From a virus: a stretch of 30,411 bases of DNA. The stretch is from positions 1 to 30,411 of IMG/VR virus record IMGVR_UViG_3300027747_000993; one strand, given 5' to 3'. The translations under genes and the position numbers were made by a program. The stretch's first letter is position 1. Each line of letters opens with the position of its first letter. The notes beneath the pieces are model-generated. The model was not told where the DNA came from. It did no database searches and saw nothing but the letters and a program-made list of their open reading frames with translations. Positions 15,463-22,116 of the stretch are shown here, piece after piece.

Positions 15463-17300
15463 TGTTTGACGAGTTTCTTGAAGCGTTAGACGGTAACGAA
15501 TTTGCTGAGAAACCAGTCTCTGTTGAAGAGTTTGTATCATCAAAGAATTTTCTTTCCCTCCCACCATTGTCTGACTATCAGTATCAGATGATTAAGGCTT
15601 CTACGCAAATCTATAAGAAAGAAACTCTTGTGCATTTGTTTGGTGCAGAAGAAGGTCATAAGCGTTGGAAACAAACTTGTAATGAAGTTATCTTCCAGTT
15701 AGGTAAGGGCAGCGGTAAAGATTATATTTCCACCATCGCCTGTGCCTATGTTGTGTATTTGCTTCTGTGCTTAAATGATCCTGCTAAATATTATGGCAAG
15801 CCTCCCGGTGATAGCATCGACATTATCAATATTGCTATTAACGCAGTGCAGGCTAACCGTGTGTTCTTCAAAGGCTTCACTAATAGAATTGAGCGGTCGC
15901 CGTGGTTTCAAGGAAAATATAATGCTAAAGCAAACAGCATAGAATTTGATAAAGCAATTACAGTTCACTCAGGTCACTCTCAAAGAGAATCGTGGGAGGG
16001 CTACAACGTATTGGTGGTGTTCCTTGACGAGATTTCCGGCTTCGATATGGATTCAACCAGCGGTAATGAACAGGCTAAGACTGCTGGCGCTATCTATCGA
16101 ATGTATCGTGCTTCTGTTGATTCTCGTTTCCCCGACTATGGTAAAGTAGTTTTACTTTCATTCCCTCGTTTCAAGAATGACTTTATCCAACAACGCTACT
16201 CTGAAGTTGTTGATCAGGTAGAAGTTGTTGTGAGAGAACACACATTTAAAATTGATCCCGATCTGCCAGACGACATTGAACAAAACAAGTTTACTATTGA
16301 GTGGATGGAAGATCATATTATTACCTATAAGGTTCCGCGAGTTTATGCGCTCAAGAGGCCAACGTGGGATATTAATCCTACCCGTAGTATTGAAGATTTT
16401 ACTATTTCTTTTTATACCGACCCTGTAGATGCCCTGTCGCGCTTTGCCTGTATGCCTCCAGATGCTCAGGATGCGTTCTTCCGTTCCCGTGAAAAGATTG
16501 AGCGGGCGTTCAGTGATCTTAATTTAGCCCTAGCAGATGATCATAGATTCCAAGATTGGTTTACTCCAGAGGAAGACAAAGTGTACTTTGTCCACGTTGA
16601 CCTTGCACAGAAGCATGACCACTGTGCTGTAGCCCTTGCCCACGTAGACAAGTGGGTTAAGATAAAGGTTGGCAATCAAACTAAAGAAGCAGCACCATTT
16701 GTTGTTGTAGATGCTGTGCGTTGGTGGACTCCAAAGTCTACTCAAAGCGTTGACTTCACAGAGGTTAAGGATTATATTACTTCTCTCAAGCATCGCGGGT
16801 TTAATATTAAGGCCGTCACGTTTGACCGCTGGAACTCCCATGACATGATGCAACAATTAAAGGCATATGGAATGAACGCAGAAATTCTTTCCGTGGCTAA
16901 GAAGCACTATGAAGACATGGCGTTGGTTGTTATGGAGGAGCGTCTTCATGGACCGCATCATCAATTGCTTGTAGACGAATTGTTACAACTTAGAATTGTT
17001 AAAGATAAAGTTGATCACCCTCGCAAGGGTTCTAAGGATTTGGCTGACGCAGTTTGTGGAGCGGTATATAATGCGATTAGCCGTACCGCTACAGATATGA
17101 ATCGTGAGGTAGAAATTCATTCTTATGACTATGAAGATGAAAAAGAAGAGATGGAAGCACTTGAAAGAAAACAGAACAACACGATAGAATTTAATCCTAG
17201 CAAAAGGGAAATGCCCGATTACCTGCAAGAATTTTTTGGGGGTCGGGACGACGATGAAGATGGTGGCATGAGATTCGTTGATAATTTTACAATGTTATGA
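15462..17300 (+). CDS. terL: Terminase large subunit
   Basis: This 612-residue protein has an ATPase domain with a variant Walker A, G-K-G-S-G-K-D (residues 81-87), and Walker B V-L-V-V-F-L-D-E-I-S with D189 and E190. The C-terminal nuclease has V-H-V-D-L-A-Q-K-H-D with D380, F-D-R-W-N-S-H-D with D455 and K-G-S-K-D-L-A-D-A-V with D529. The three acidic residues fit the RNase H-like metal site of TerL. It drives ATP-dependent packaging into proheads and cuts the DNA. Its size is somewhat above the usual 450-600 residues. It ends 3 bases before a tRNA. Confidence 0.93.
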   Translation: MFDEFLEALDGNEFAEKPVSVEEFVSSKNFLSLPPLSDYQYQMIKASTQIYKKETLVHLFGAEEGHKRWKQTCNEVIFQLGKGSGKDYISTIACAYVVYLLLCLNDPAKYYGKPPGDSIDIINIAINAVQANRVFFKGFTNRIERSPWFQGKYNAKANSIEFDKAITVHSGHSQRESWEGYNVLVVFLDEISGFDMDSTSGNEQAKTAGAIYRMYRASVDSRFPDYGKVVLLSFPRFKNDFIQQRYSEVVDQVEVVVREHTFKIDPDLPDDIEQNKFTIEWMEDHIITYKVPRVYALKRPTWDINPTRSIEDFTISFYTDPVDALSRFACMPPDAQDAFFRSREKIERAFSDLNLALADDHRFQDWFTPEEDKVYFVHVDLAQKHDHCAVALAHVDKWVKIKVGNQTKEAAPFVVVDAVRWWTPKSTQSVDFTEVKDYITSLKHRGFNIKAVTFDRWNSHDMMQQLKAYGMNAEILSVAKKHYEDMALVVMEERLHGPHHQLLVDELLQLRIVKDKVDHPRKGSKDLADAVCGAVYNAISRTATDMNREVEIHSYDYEDEKEEMEALERKQNNTIEFNPSKREMPDYLQEFFGGRDDDEDGGMRFVDNFTML

Positions 17301-17303
17301 TTC

Positions 17304-17376
17304 GGAGCCATAGCATAATGGTTAATGCGTCCGCCTTATATGCGGTTGACTGTAGGTTCAAATCCTACTGGCTCTA
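17304..17376 (+). tRNA. tRNA-Ile (anticodon UAU)
   Basis: The cloverleaf reads acceptor GGAGCCA with TGGCTCT (one G-T wobble), D-stem GCAT/ATGC, anticodon stem CCGC/GCGG (with a T-T mismatch at the base), loop CTTATAT with anticodon TAT, T-stem GTAGG/CCTAC and loop TTCAAAT, and discriminator A. Anticodon UAU reads AUA codons. No CCA is encoded. It begins three bases after the large-terminase stop. Confidence 0.9.
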
Positions 17377-17378
17377 CT

Positions 17379-17516
17379 GGTTGGAGGTAGGAATCCTTAG
17401 GAATGGGTATAGTTACGAATACTCCCGAGCGATTTTTAAGAGTCTGCAAGTTGGGACAGTTGAAGTCCAGCGAAATATCTTGTGCAGAGAAAAGGAAATC
17501 GGACCTACCTCCAACC
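17379..17516 (+). ncRNA. Candidate structured RNA with a 13-bp closing stem
   Basis: Two bases after the tRNA-Ile, GGTTGGAGGTAGG (17379-17391) pairs perfectly with CCTACCTCCAACC (17504-17516). The enclosed 112 bases contain further nested pairing. A hairpin with GGGTAT at 17405-17410 pairs with ATAC-T-CC at 17419-17425. CGATTT (17430-17435) pairs with AAATCG (17496-17501). TCTGCA (17443-17448) pairs with TGCAGA (17483-17488). GGAC (17454-17457) pairs with GTCC (17465-17468). No matching family is recalled; it is not a tRNA. The only long frame across it also runs through the tRNA and is unlikely to be a gene. Function is unknown. Confidence 0.55.
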
Positions 17517-17546
17517 TCCTATGTTAAACTATAAGGGTTGATATTA

Positions 17547-17798
17547 ATGTCTGAAGAGAAACACAAAATGAGATTGTCTGCTCATCAAGAGGGGGACAGG
17601 ACAGTAATTGTTGCTGCTACAGATGATGCCCAAATGATTTTAAAGTATACAGATGGGGGCAAGGGTCAGATCGAAGCCCTCGTTGATTCTGGTGAAAAGA
17701 TTCTTGAGTACATGTGGAATGATTATTTAATTAGACGTAACTTTACTCAACAGTTAGAAAACGATTTAGATAAATGGCTAGGCGATGGCGGAAAATAA
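17547..17798 (+). CDS. Hypothetical phage protein
   Basis: The ATG at 17547 is chosen over a TTG three codons earlier; AAGGG lies about ten bases ahead. The product has 83 residues and starts M-S-E-E-K-H-K-M-R-L-S-A-H. The middle is beta-rich (R-T-V-I-V-A-A-T and Q-M-I-L-K-Y-T-D-G-G-K-G-Q-I-E-A-L), then a helix. The C-terminal third is helical and charged (R-N-F-T-Q-Q-L-E-N-D-L-D-K-W-L). No family is recognised and no Cys or membrane segment is present. It is the only gene between the folded RNA and the next tRNAs. Confidence 0.6.
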   Translation: MSEEKHKMRLSAHQEGDRTVIVAATDDAQMILKYTDGGKGQIEALVDSGEKILEYMWNDYLIRRNFTQQLENDLDKWLGDGGK

Positions 17799-17820
17799 AT
17801 TATCTAGAATAATTAAAAAA

Positions 17821-17826
17821 TATAAT
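17821..17826 (+). promoter_or_regulatory. -10 box ahead of tRNA-Gln
   Basis: A perfect TATAAT at 17821-17826 stands 14 bases before the tRNA-Gln 5' end, which would leave a short leader to be trimmed. The surroundings are AT-rich and no clear -35 is visible. Confidence 0.5.
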
Positions 17827-17840
17827 ACACTTAAACTTTA

Positions 17841-17911
17841 TGCGGGATCGTCTAATGGCAGGACAACGCTCTTTGGAAGCGTTTATCAAAGTTCGAATCT
17901 TTGTCCCGCAG
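17841..17911 (+). tRNA. tRNA-Gln (anticodon UUG)
   Basis: Acceptor TGCGGGA pairs with TCCCGCA, the U1-A72 pair typical of bacterial tRNA-Gln, and the discriminator is G. D-stem is GTCT/GGAC, anticodon stem ACGCT/AGCGT, loop CTTTGGA with anticodon TTG, T-stem CAAAG/CTTTG with loop TTCGAAT. It reads CAA. Only one base separates it from the following tRNA-Val. Confidence 0.9.
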
Positions 17912-17912
17912 C

Positions 17913-17984
17913 GGTCCTTTAACTCAGCGGTAGAGTGTCTCGTTTACACCGAGAAGGCCGGGGGTTCGAATCCCTCAGGGACCA
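17913..17984 (+). tRNA. tRNA-Val (anticodon UAC)
   Basis: Acceptor GGTCCTT pairs with AGGGACC (one T-G), D-stem is ACTC/GAGT, anticodon stem TCTCG/CGAGA with loop TTTACAC and anticodon TAC, T-arm GGGGG-TTCGAAT-CCCTC, and discriminator A. It reads GUA codons. It is almost fused to the tRNA-Gln upstream, so both are expected to be processed from one transcript. Confidence 0.92.
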
Positions 17985-18016
17985 CTATATTATTAATTCC
18001 GCGTGGCCTTTAATTA

Positions 18017-18025
18017 TGATATAAT
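18017..18025 (+). promoter_or_regulatory. Extended -10 promoter giving a leaderless start at 18032
   Basis: TGATATAAT (TG at 18017-18018, TATAAT at 18020-18025) ends six bases before the ATG at 18032. Transcription would start at or next to the A of that ATG, so the mRNA would have no leader. There is no ribosome-binding site ahead of the ATG. No clear -35 is visible, consistent with an extended -10. Confidence 0.7.
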
Positions 18026-18031
18026 CGAAAC

Positions 18032-18427
18032 ATGGCAAATACTACTTTAACTACTGGCCCCGCATTGCTAGACCTTATTGTTTATAAAGGAGATACTTTA
18101 AACTTAACAGTTTATTTAAAGAATGCAGATGCTAGCGCGTTTGATTTGTCTACTGGTATTACTAATTTTTCCGCATCTGGACTTATTTCTATGACAAATG
18201 GAGCCTCCGCAGTGTCAGCAAGTTTTGCTCAGGTTACTCCTGCTGGTGGAGAATTGGCAGCAGGAACATTAAAGTTCTTCTTGTCTTCTACAGAATCAGA
18301 TAAAGTAAGTTCCTCTTACACAAACGGTAAATATGACATTCAGGTTAAATACACAAAAAGTTCACAGGCTATTGTAAGAACAATTTTATATGGCGGCGTC
18401 ACAGTTGTCAACGATGTGACGGCATAG
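18032..18427 (+). CDS. Tail/baseplate-like structural protein (tentative)
   Basis: This 131-residue protein begins right after an extended -10 with no Shine-Dalgarno, so a leaderless transcript is expected. It opens with L-L-D-L-I-V-Y-K-G-D-T-L-N-L-T-V-Y-L and has T/S/A-rich beta strands with the G-K-Y-D-I-Q-V-K-Y segment near the end. This strand pattern is like small beta-sandwich domains of baseplate upper proteins that precede tail-fibre genes. It is followed directly by a tail-fibre-like gene (7-base gap). Identity is tentative. Confidence 0.6.
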   Translation: MANTTLTTGPALLDLIVYKGDTLNLTVYLKNADASAFDLSTGITNFSASGLISMTNGASAVSASFAQVTPAGGELAAGTLKFFLSSTESDKVSSSYTNGKYDIQVKYTKSSQAIVRTILYGGVTVVNDVTA

Positions 18428-18434
18428 GAGAATC

Positions 18435-19295
18435 ATGGCAGACGTAACAATTACTACTACAGTAACTGAACCATCGGTTACTGCCGCGTTTGACGCGGTA
18501 TCACATAGTCATGCATCAAATCAATTAAATCAATCTAATACTCATCAGAGTCCTGATACAGATTCTTCTACCTCTGCACTTCACCATACGCTGGGTACAG
18601 GTTCTGCTCAGGCCGCGTCTGGAGATCACACACATGCATATTCTGCTTCTGGGCATACTCATAGTTATTTAAGTTCATCTTCTACTTTAGATTCTTCTAA
18701 GTTGACAGGCACAATTACAGCCTCTGTCCTTGGGAATTCCTCTTTGTACGTTGGCACCACTTCGGTTGCCCTGAATCGTTCATCAACTTCACAAACTTTA
18801 ACTGGAGTGTCCGTTGATGGAAATGCAGCAACTGTAACCAATGGTGTATATACTACAGGAACATATTCTAACCCAGCATGGATTACCGCGCTAGCATGGA
18901 GCAAACTTACATCTACCCCAACTACATTATCAGGATATGGAATAACTGATTCTCAATCCTTAGATGGAGATTTAACAGCCATTGCTGCAATTGATAATAA
19001 TAGTGTGGGATTGTTAAATAAAACTGCTCAAAATACTTGGGCAGTAAATCCTTTTTATGCAACAACAAGCGCATCGAAATCTTGTGTCGCGGGCAACGTT
19101 CAAACGTTTGACTTTAGTTTTTCTTTAGGCACTACTCCAAAAGTAATAGCATCTGTGCAATCTGCTCATGCAACTAACGCACTGACTGGAAGTGTTACTT
19201 TTTCTGTTTACAACGTAGACAGTACTCAGGCTCACGTAAGAGTAATTAGTTCAGATACTCAAAACATTAAAGTAAGTATTTTTGCTATAGTGTAA
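18435..19295 (+). CDS. Tail fibre-like protein
   Basis: This is a 286-residue Ser/Thr-rich protein. Repeated short segments (S-T-S-Q-T-L-T-G-V-S-V-D-G-N-A-A-T and S-G-Y-G-I-T-D) are typical of phage tail fibres. H-S-H (24-26), H-T-H (65-67) and H-T-H (74-76) recall the metal-binding H-x-H of trimeric fibres. The last third, with short strands ending V-S-I-F-A-I-V, could be the receptor-contacting tip. Receptor binding is the expected role. An AGGAGAA spans the intergenic gap ahead of the ATG. A tRNA starts 7 bases after its stop. Confidence 0.8.
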   Translation: MADVTITTTVTEPSVTAAFDAVSHSHASNQLNQSNTHQSPDTDSSTSALHHTLGTGSAQAASGDHTHAYSASGHTHSYLSSSSTLDSSKLTGTITASVLGNSSLYVGTTSVALNRSSTSQTLTGVSVDGNAATVTNGVYTTGTYSNPAWITALAWSKLTSTPTTLSGYGITDSQSLDGDLTAIAAIDNNSVGLLNKTAQNTWAVNPFYATTSASKSCVAGNVQTFDFSFSLGTTPKVIASVQSAHATNALTGSVTFSVYNVDSTQAHVRVISSDTQNIKVSIFAIV

Positions 19296-19301
19296 TCCTC
19301 C

Positions 19302-19372
19302 GCGTCTGTAGTGTAGAGGTAACACGTTATCCTTCCAAGTTAAAATCGCCAGTTCGATTCTGGTCAGACGCT
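19302..19372 (+). tRNA. tRNA-Gly (anticodon UCC)
   Basis: Acceptor GCGTCTG pairs with CAGACGC, D-stem is GTGT/ACAC, anticodon loop CTTCCAA gives TCC, the anticodon stem TTATC/GTTAA has one T-T mismatch, and the T-arm is GCCAG-TTCGATT-CTGGT. Discriminator is T. It reads GGA. It lies between the tail-fibre-like gene and the promoter of the next gene. Confidence 0.88.
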
Positions 19373-19385
19373 CTTTTAGATAGGA

Positions 19386-19394
19386 TGTTATAAT
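19386..19394 (+). promoter_or_regulatory. Extended -10 promoter giving a leaderless start at 19401
   Basis: TGTTATAAT (TATAAT at 19389-19394) ends six bases before ATG 19401, as at 18020-18032. No Shine-Dalgarno precedes the ATG. The promoter lies about 14 bases past the tRNA-Gly. Confidence 0.7.
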
Positions 19395-19400
19395 TAGATT

Positions 19401-20222
19401 ATGCCATATGAAATTAAACATAATATAGAAGGTTGCAGCGCATATGCCGTTGTGCTGTCTGATTCTGGAAAAATTGTTACTTGTCATCCAGATAAAGAGT
19501 CAGCACTTAAGCACCTAGCCGCGCTTGAAATTAATGTGGAGGAGGCAAAAATGGATAAGTCTGATAGCAAAAAAGTTGGTCAGTTCGTAACTTGGAATTC
19601 ATCTGGTGGAATGGCTCACGGAAAAATTGTTAGAATTGTTCGTAACGGAAAAGTAAAAGTCCCCGGCTCTTCTTTTGAAATTACAGGAACACCTGAAGAC
19701 CCCGCTGCATTAATTAGAATCTATAAAAAAGTTGAAGATAAATGGAAGCCAACTGATACAATTGTTGGGCATAAGGTTAGTACATTAAAGTCTGATACAG
19801 TAAAGAAATTGTTTATGTTTGGCGGTAGTAAGGAATTCAAGGTTGAATACAACGTTGGAGATTGTCAGGGTGGGTGGGCCGTTCTTAAGGACGGTACAGG
19901 AGAAGTTGTTGGATGCCACAAGACAGAAGAAGAGGCCGTTGATCATAAAGAATTACTTACTGTAGAAATGCAAGATATACTTGGCTCTGAGGTGAGGACT
20001 GCTAAGTCTCCCTCTGAGTATGCAGAAACAAAGAAGTCCTATGATGCCGCTTCTATTTGGGATGGAGTTTTCTTTCCCGCAAAGAAAGGTATTATGGGTA
20101 TAGATAATGACACAAACGAAGAGAATGCTAGATTTGTGTCTACATATAACACACCGCCCCAGAAGGACGGTCTTGACAGTGCTGGCTACGGAAATAGAAG
20201 CGCAGGCACTAACCCAAAATAA
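19401..20222 (+). CDS. Protein with Tudor-like HVA1/DUF2945 domain flanked by two C-x-H-x-x-E repeats
   Basis: This 273-residue protein has a first repeat C-S-A-Y-A-V-V-L-S-D-S-G-K ... C-H-P-D-K-E-S-A near the N-terminus. A central segment (about residues 57-130) follows with K-V-G-Q-F-V-T-W-N-S-S-G-G-M-A-H-G-K-I and G-T-P-E-D-P-A-A-L-I-R-I-Y-K, similar to DUF2945/HVA1 Tudor-like domains. A second repeat is C-Q-G-G-W-A-V-L-K-D-G-T-G ... C-H-K-T-E-E-E-A. The tail holds an N-N-P/T-P-rich low-complexity end. Such proteins occur in phage structural regions; the role is unknown. Its leaderless promoter is described separately. Confidence 0.7.
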   Translation: MPYEIKHNIEGCSAYAVVLSDSGKIVTCHPDKESALKHLAALEINVEEAKMDKSDSKKVGQFVTWNSSGGMAHGKIVRIVRNGKVKVPGSSFEITGTPEDPAALIRIYKKVEDKWKPTDTIVGHKVSTLKSDTVKKLFMFGGSKEFKVEYNVGDCQGGWAVLKDGTGEVVGCHKTEEEAVDHKELLTVEMQDILGSEVRTAKSPSEYAETKKSYDAASIWDGVFFPAKKGIMGIDNDTNEENARFVSTYNTPPQKDGLDSAGYGNRSAGTNPK

Positions 20223-20233
20223 TAGGAGAATTA

Positions 20234-20962
20234 ATGCCAAATTCATTAAACGGTTGGGAAGGTATCCCAAACGAAACAGACCCGCGTCTGAAGTGGGGAA
20301 CCGTTCCCGGCACAAAGAAACAAGTTTTACTAAATAAAGATGTTCTTCCAGTATTTTTGAACATGCTTGCACAGGTCAATCGACTTGTAATCCCACTTGA
20401 TCCCGGTCCCCTAGACGGTTGGGAATATAGAGATGCCAGAACAACTGCTCAACTTAGCAATCATGCGAGCGGGACGGCCTCTGACATGCGTTACGATGTG
20501 CTTAAGGCAGACCGTCAACAGCATATGACTGCAAAGCAGAGGACAACTATGCACAAGTTGCTTGACAAGTATGTTACGTCAACGGGCAAGCGTGTATTTG
20601 GTTGGGGCGGAGACTGGGATTTGGGAACCTATATGGATGAAATGCATCTTGAGGCAATTCAATCATGGTCTCCCGGCGCTCAGGGAGCGAACGCTACAGC
20701 AGCAGATTTTGCTGATGTAAAGAAGCGTCTTGGAATTAAAGACAATGGAACCCGCACAATCGTTGCCCTTATTGTTCCTCCAAAGAAGCCGGTTGTTTCT
20801 GCTCAGGCAGCAGCGGCTGACGCTAATGCTCTTACCGCGCCTCCAGCAACGCCAAAGAAGGCACGCAAGGCTACTGCAAATAAGGCCGCACCTAAGGTTG
20901 CAGCAGAGAAAAAGCCTGCCGTAAAACGTACCACAAAGAAGGCAACTCCGCCTGCCAATTGA
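20234..20962 (+). CDS. M15-family peptidase endolysin with cationic C-terminal tail
   Basis: This 242-residue protein has the M15 (D-Ala-D-Ala carboxypeptidase/endolysin) zinc site: S-N-H-A-S-G-T-A-S-D with H77 and D84, and D-E-M-H-L-E with H138 and E136. F-G-W-G-G-D-W lies between them. After residue about 175 follows a long Ala/Lys/Pro-rich tail (K-A-R-K-A-T-A-N-K and A-V-K-R-T-T-K-K-A), strongly basic and probably disordered, as in some lysins with extended tails. The family cleaves peptide bonds of peptidoglycan. AGGAG precedes the ATG. The tail is unusual in length and charge. Confidence 0.85.
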   Translation: MPNSLNGWEGIPNETDPRLKWGTVPGTKKQVLLNKDVLPVFLNMLAQVNRLVIPLDPGPLDGWEYRDARTTAQLSNHASGTASDMRYDVLKADRQQHMTAKQRTTMHKLLDKYVTSTGKRVFGWGGDWDLGTYMDEMHLEAIQSWSPGAQGANATAADFADVKKRLGIKDNGTRTIVALIVPPKKPVVSAQAAAADANALTAPPATPKKARKATANKAAPKVAAEKKPAVKRTTKKATPPAN

Positions 20963-20965
20963 TGG

Positions 20966-20971
20966 TATAAT
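20966..20971 (+). promoter_or_regulatory. -10 box ahead of the Dps gene
   Basis: TATAAT at 20966-20971 ends six bases before a long inverted repeat at 20978. By the spacing used elsewhere in this window, the transcript would begin at the first base of that hairpin. No clear -35 is visible. Confidence 0.6.
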
Positions 20972-20977
20972 AATAAA

Positions 20978-21006
20978 AGGTGGGGGTAGTAATCCTACCC
21001 CCACCT
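20978..21006 (+). terminator. 12-bp perfect GC-rich hairpin (terminator or 5' cap hairpin)
   Basis: AGGTGGGGGTAG (20978-20989) pairs perfectly with CTACCCCCACCT (20995-21006) around the loop TAATC. It follows the endolysin stop, so it could end the upstream transcript, but the T-run after it is weak. It also sits exactly at the predicted +1 of the promoter at 20966, so it could cap the Dps mRNA. Confidence 0.7.
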
Positions 21007-21028
21007 AATTAAACTTATAAGGATGATA

Positions 21029-21478
21029 ATGGGACATTTAGTAAACGAACTCAAAATTCTTCAGGCAAATGATTTTGTGATGTATTCACAGGCTCATGGA
21101 TATCACTGGAATGTTGAGGGTATGCTATTCAAAGAATTGCACGCTTTCTTTCTAGAGATTTATGAAGATGTTTATGAGCAAGTCGATACCATTTCAGAAA
21201 ATATTCTTAAATTAGGCGAAAAGGCTCCGTTTGGGGCTATGCAGTGGTTAAATAATTCCACTATCAGGATTAACGATGGTCTTGATCTTGATCCCGTTAC
21301 TATGTTAAAGTGTCTTGCAGAAACAAATGCTTTTCTAATTGATCAGTTAAAGCATGTTTTTGAAGTTGCAGATATGGAAAATGAGCAGGGTATCGCTAAT
21401 TATATTGCTGAAAGAATCGACAAGCATCAGTTCTGGAACTGGCAGTTAACTGCAACTTTGAAAATAGTTGTAGTTTAA
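21029..21478 (+). CDS. dps: Dps/ferritin-like protein
   Basis: The ATG at 21029 is preferred over one two codons upstream because AAGG lies six bases before it. The 149-residue product has the Dps signature A-H-G-Y-H-W-N-V-E-G with H26, L-H at about 38, and D53 and E57 in V-D-T-I-S-E-N-I. These correspond to the ferroxidase residues of Dps (H31, D58, E62 in E. coli numbering, from memory). Dps proteins form 12-mers that oxidise and store iron and protect DNA. In a phage it may shield the DNA or be packaged. It stands between the M15 endolysin and a lysozyme-like gene. Confidence 0.82.
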   Translation: MGHLVNELKILQANDFVMYSQAHGYHWNVEGMLFKELHAFFLEIYEDVYEQVDTISENILKLGEKAPFGAMQWLNNSTIRINDGLDLDPVTMLKCLAETNAFLIDQLKHVFEVADMENEQGIANYIAERIDKHQFWNWQLTATLKIVVV

Positions 21479-21480
21479 CC

Positions 21481-21509
21481 TTGACGGAATAGCACCTTTT
21501 TGGTATCCT
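21481..21509 (+). promoter_or_regulatory. Promoter of the lysozyme-like gene
   Basis: TTGACG (21481-21486) and TATCCT (21504-21509) are separated by 17 bases, the optimal spacing. The ATG at 21517 lies seven bases after the -10, so the transcript would be leaderless or nearly so. No Shine-Dalgarno is visible. Confidence 0.65.
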
Positions 21510-21516
21510 AGTATGA

Positions 21517-22107
21517 ATGGATATTATCAAAAGGGTTGCTCCCGCTGTCGCCCTTCTTGCCGCGCTTTCTGCGGTACAGGCACCGACAGCCCAGAGCATA
21601 ACTCTAGACAGTTCCCCTAAGGTTACAGTTCCTGCAAGTTTTACTGTAGATACTGTAACAACACCACAAGTAATTAAGAAGAAAAAGCACAAGCCCAAAC
21701 TCTGTAAAGATAACATCGTCAGATGGCTTTATAAGGGTGGCTTCAGAGGAAACGCTCTGAGAGTTGGTTGGGCAATCGTTATGAGAGAGTCTAATGGAAA
21801 TAACATTGGACCGGGGAATGTCCACTTTAATGGCGAAGACTATGGAATATGGCAGATTAATTCGCCTACACACTCACAGTATCGCACAAAGGACTTGTTG
21901 GACCCCCTCAAAGCATCACGCATCACATATAAAATGTCTAAGGGCGGACGAGATTGGTCTGCTTGGGGCATTGGCGTGACTAATTCAGGAAAGGTTTACT
22001 TAGATTCATCGCAGTATGATGGCATTTGGGATTCAGCGACACAGTACGCTTGGATTTGGAAGCCGTTTACGCAATGGTATTCTGCTTACCCGCAATCATG
22101 TAGGTAA
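21517..22107 (+). CDS. Secreted lysozyme/transglycosylase-like protein
   Basis: This 196-residue protein starts with a Sec-type signal peptide: positive I-K-R, a hydrophobic core (A-V-A-L-L-A-A-L) and cleavage near A-Q-S (about residue 27). The lysozyme-like domain (about 62-196) has V-G-W-A-I-V-M-R-E-S-N-G-N with the candidate catalytic E91, D-Y-G-I-W-Q-I-N-S and a final W-S-A-W-G-I. This is the soluble lytic transglycosylase or Rpf-like fold. It may act in lysis or in degrading host cell wall. It follows Dps by 38 bases. A basic K-K-K-K-H-K linker precedes the domain. Confidence 0.82.
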   Translation: MDIIKRVAPAVALLAALSAVQAPTAQSITLDSSPKVTVPASFTVDTVTTPQVIKKKKHKPKLCKDNIVRWLYKGGFRGNALRVGWAIVMRESNGNNIGPGNVHFNGEDYGIWQINSPTHSQYRTKDLLDPLKASRITYKMSKGGRDWSAWGIGVTNSGKVYLDSSQYDGIWDSATQYAWIWKPFTQWYSAYPQSCR

Positions 22108-22116
22108 TTGGTTACC

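Noticed and set aside
17379-17516. Folded RNA as a group I intron, tmRNA or hammerhead ribozyme
   Set aside because: It is too short for a group I intron and I see no split tRNA half. No alanyl-tRNA-like acceptor or tag frame supports tmRNA, and no CTGATGA...GAAA hammerhead core is present.
17297-17527. 76-codon open frame through tRNA-Ile and the folded RNA
   Set aside because: It covers a complete tRNA and the paired stems, its composition shows no protein pattern, and the tRNA explains its start. Treated as a chance frame.
19953-21004. Long frames on the - strand (for example 19953-20372 and 20663-21004)
   Set aside because: They lie opposite well-supported + strand genes, have no ribosome-binding context and show atypical composition.
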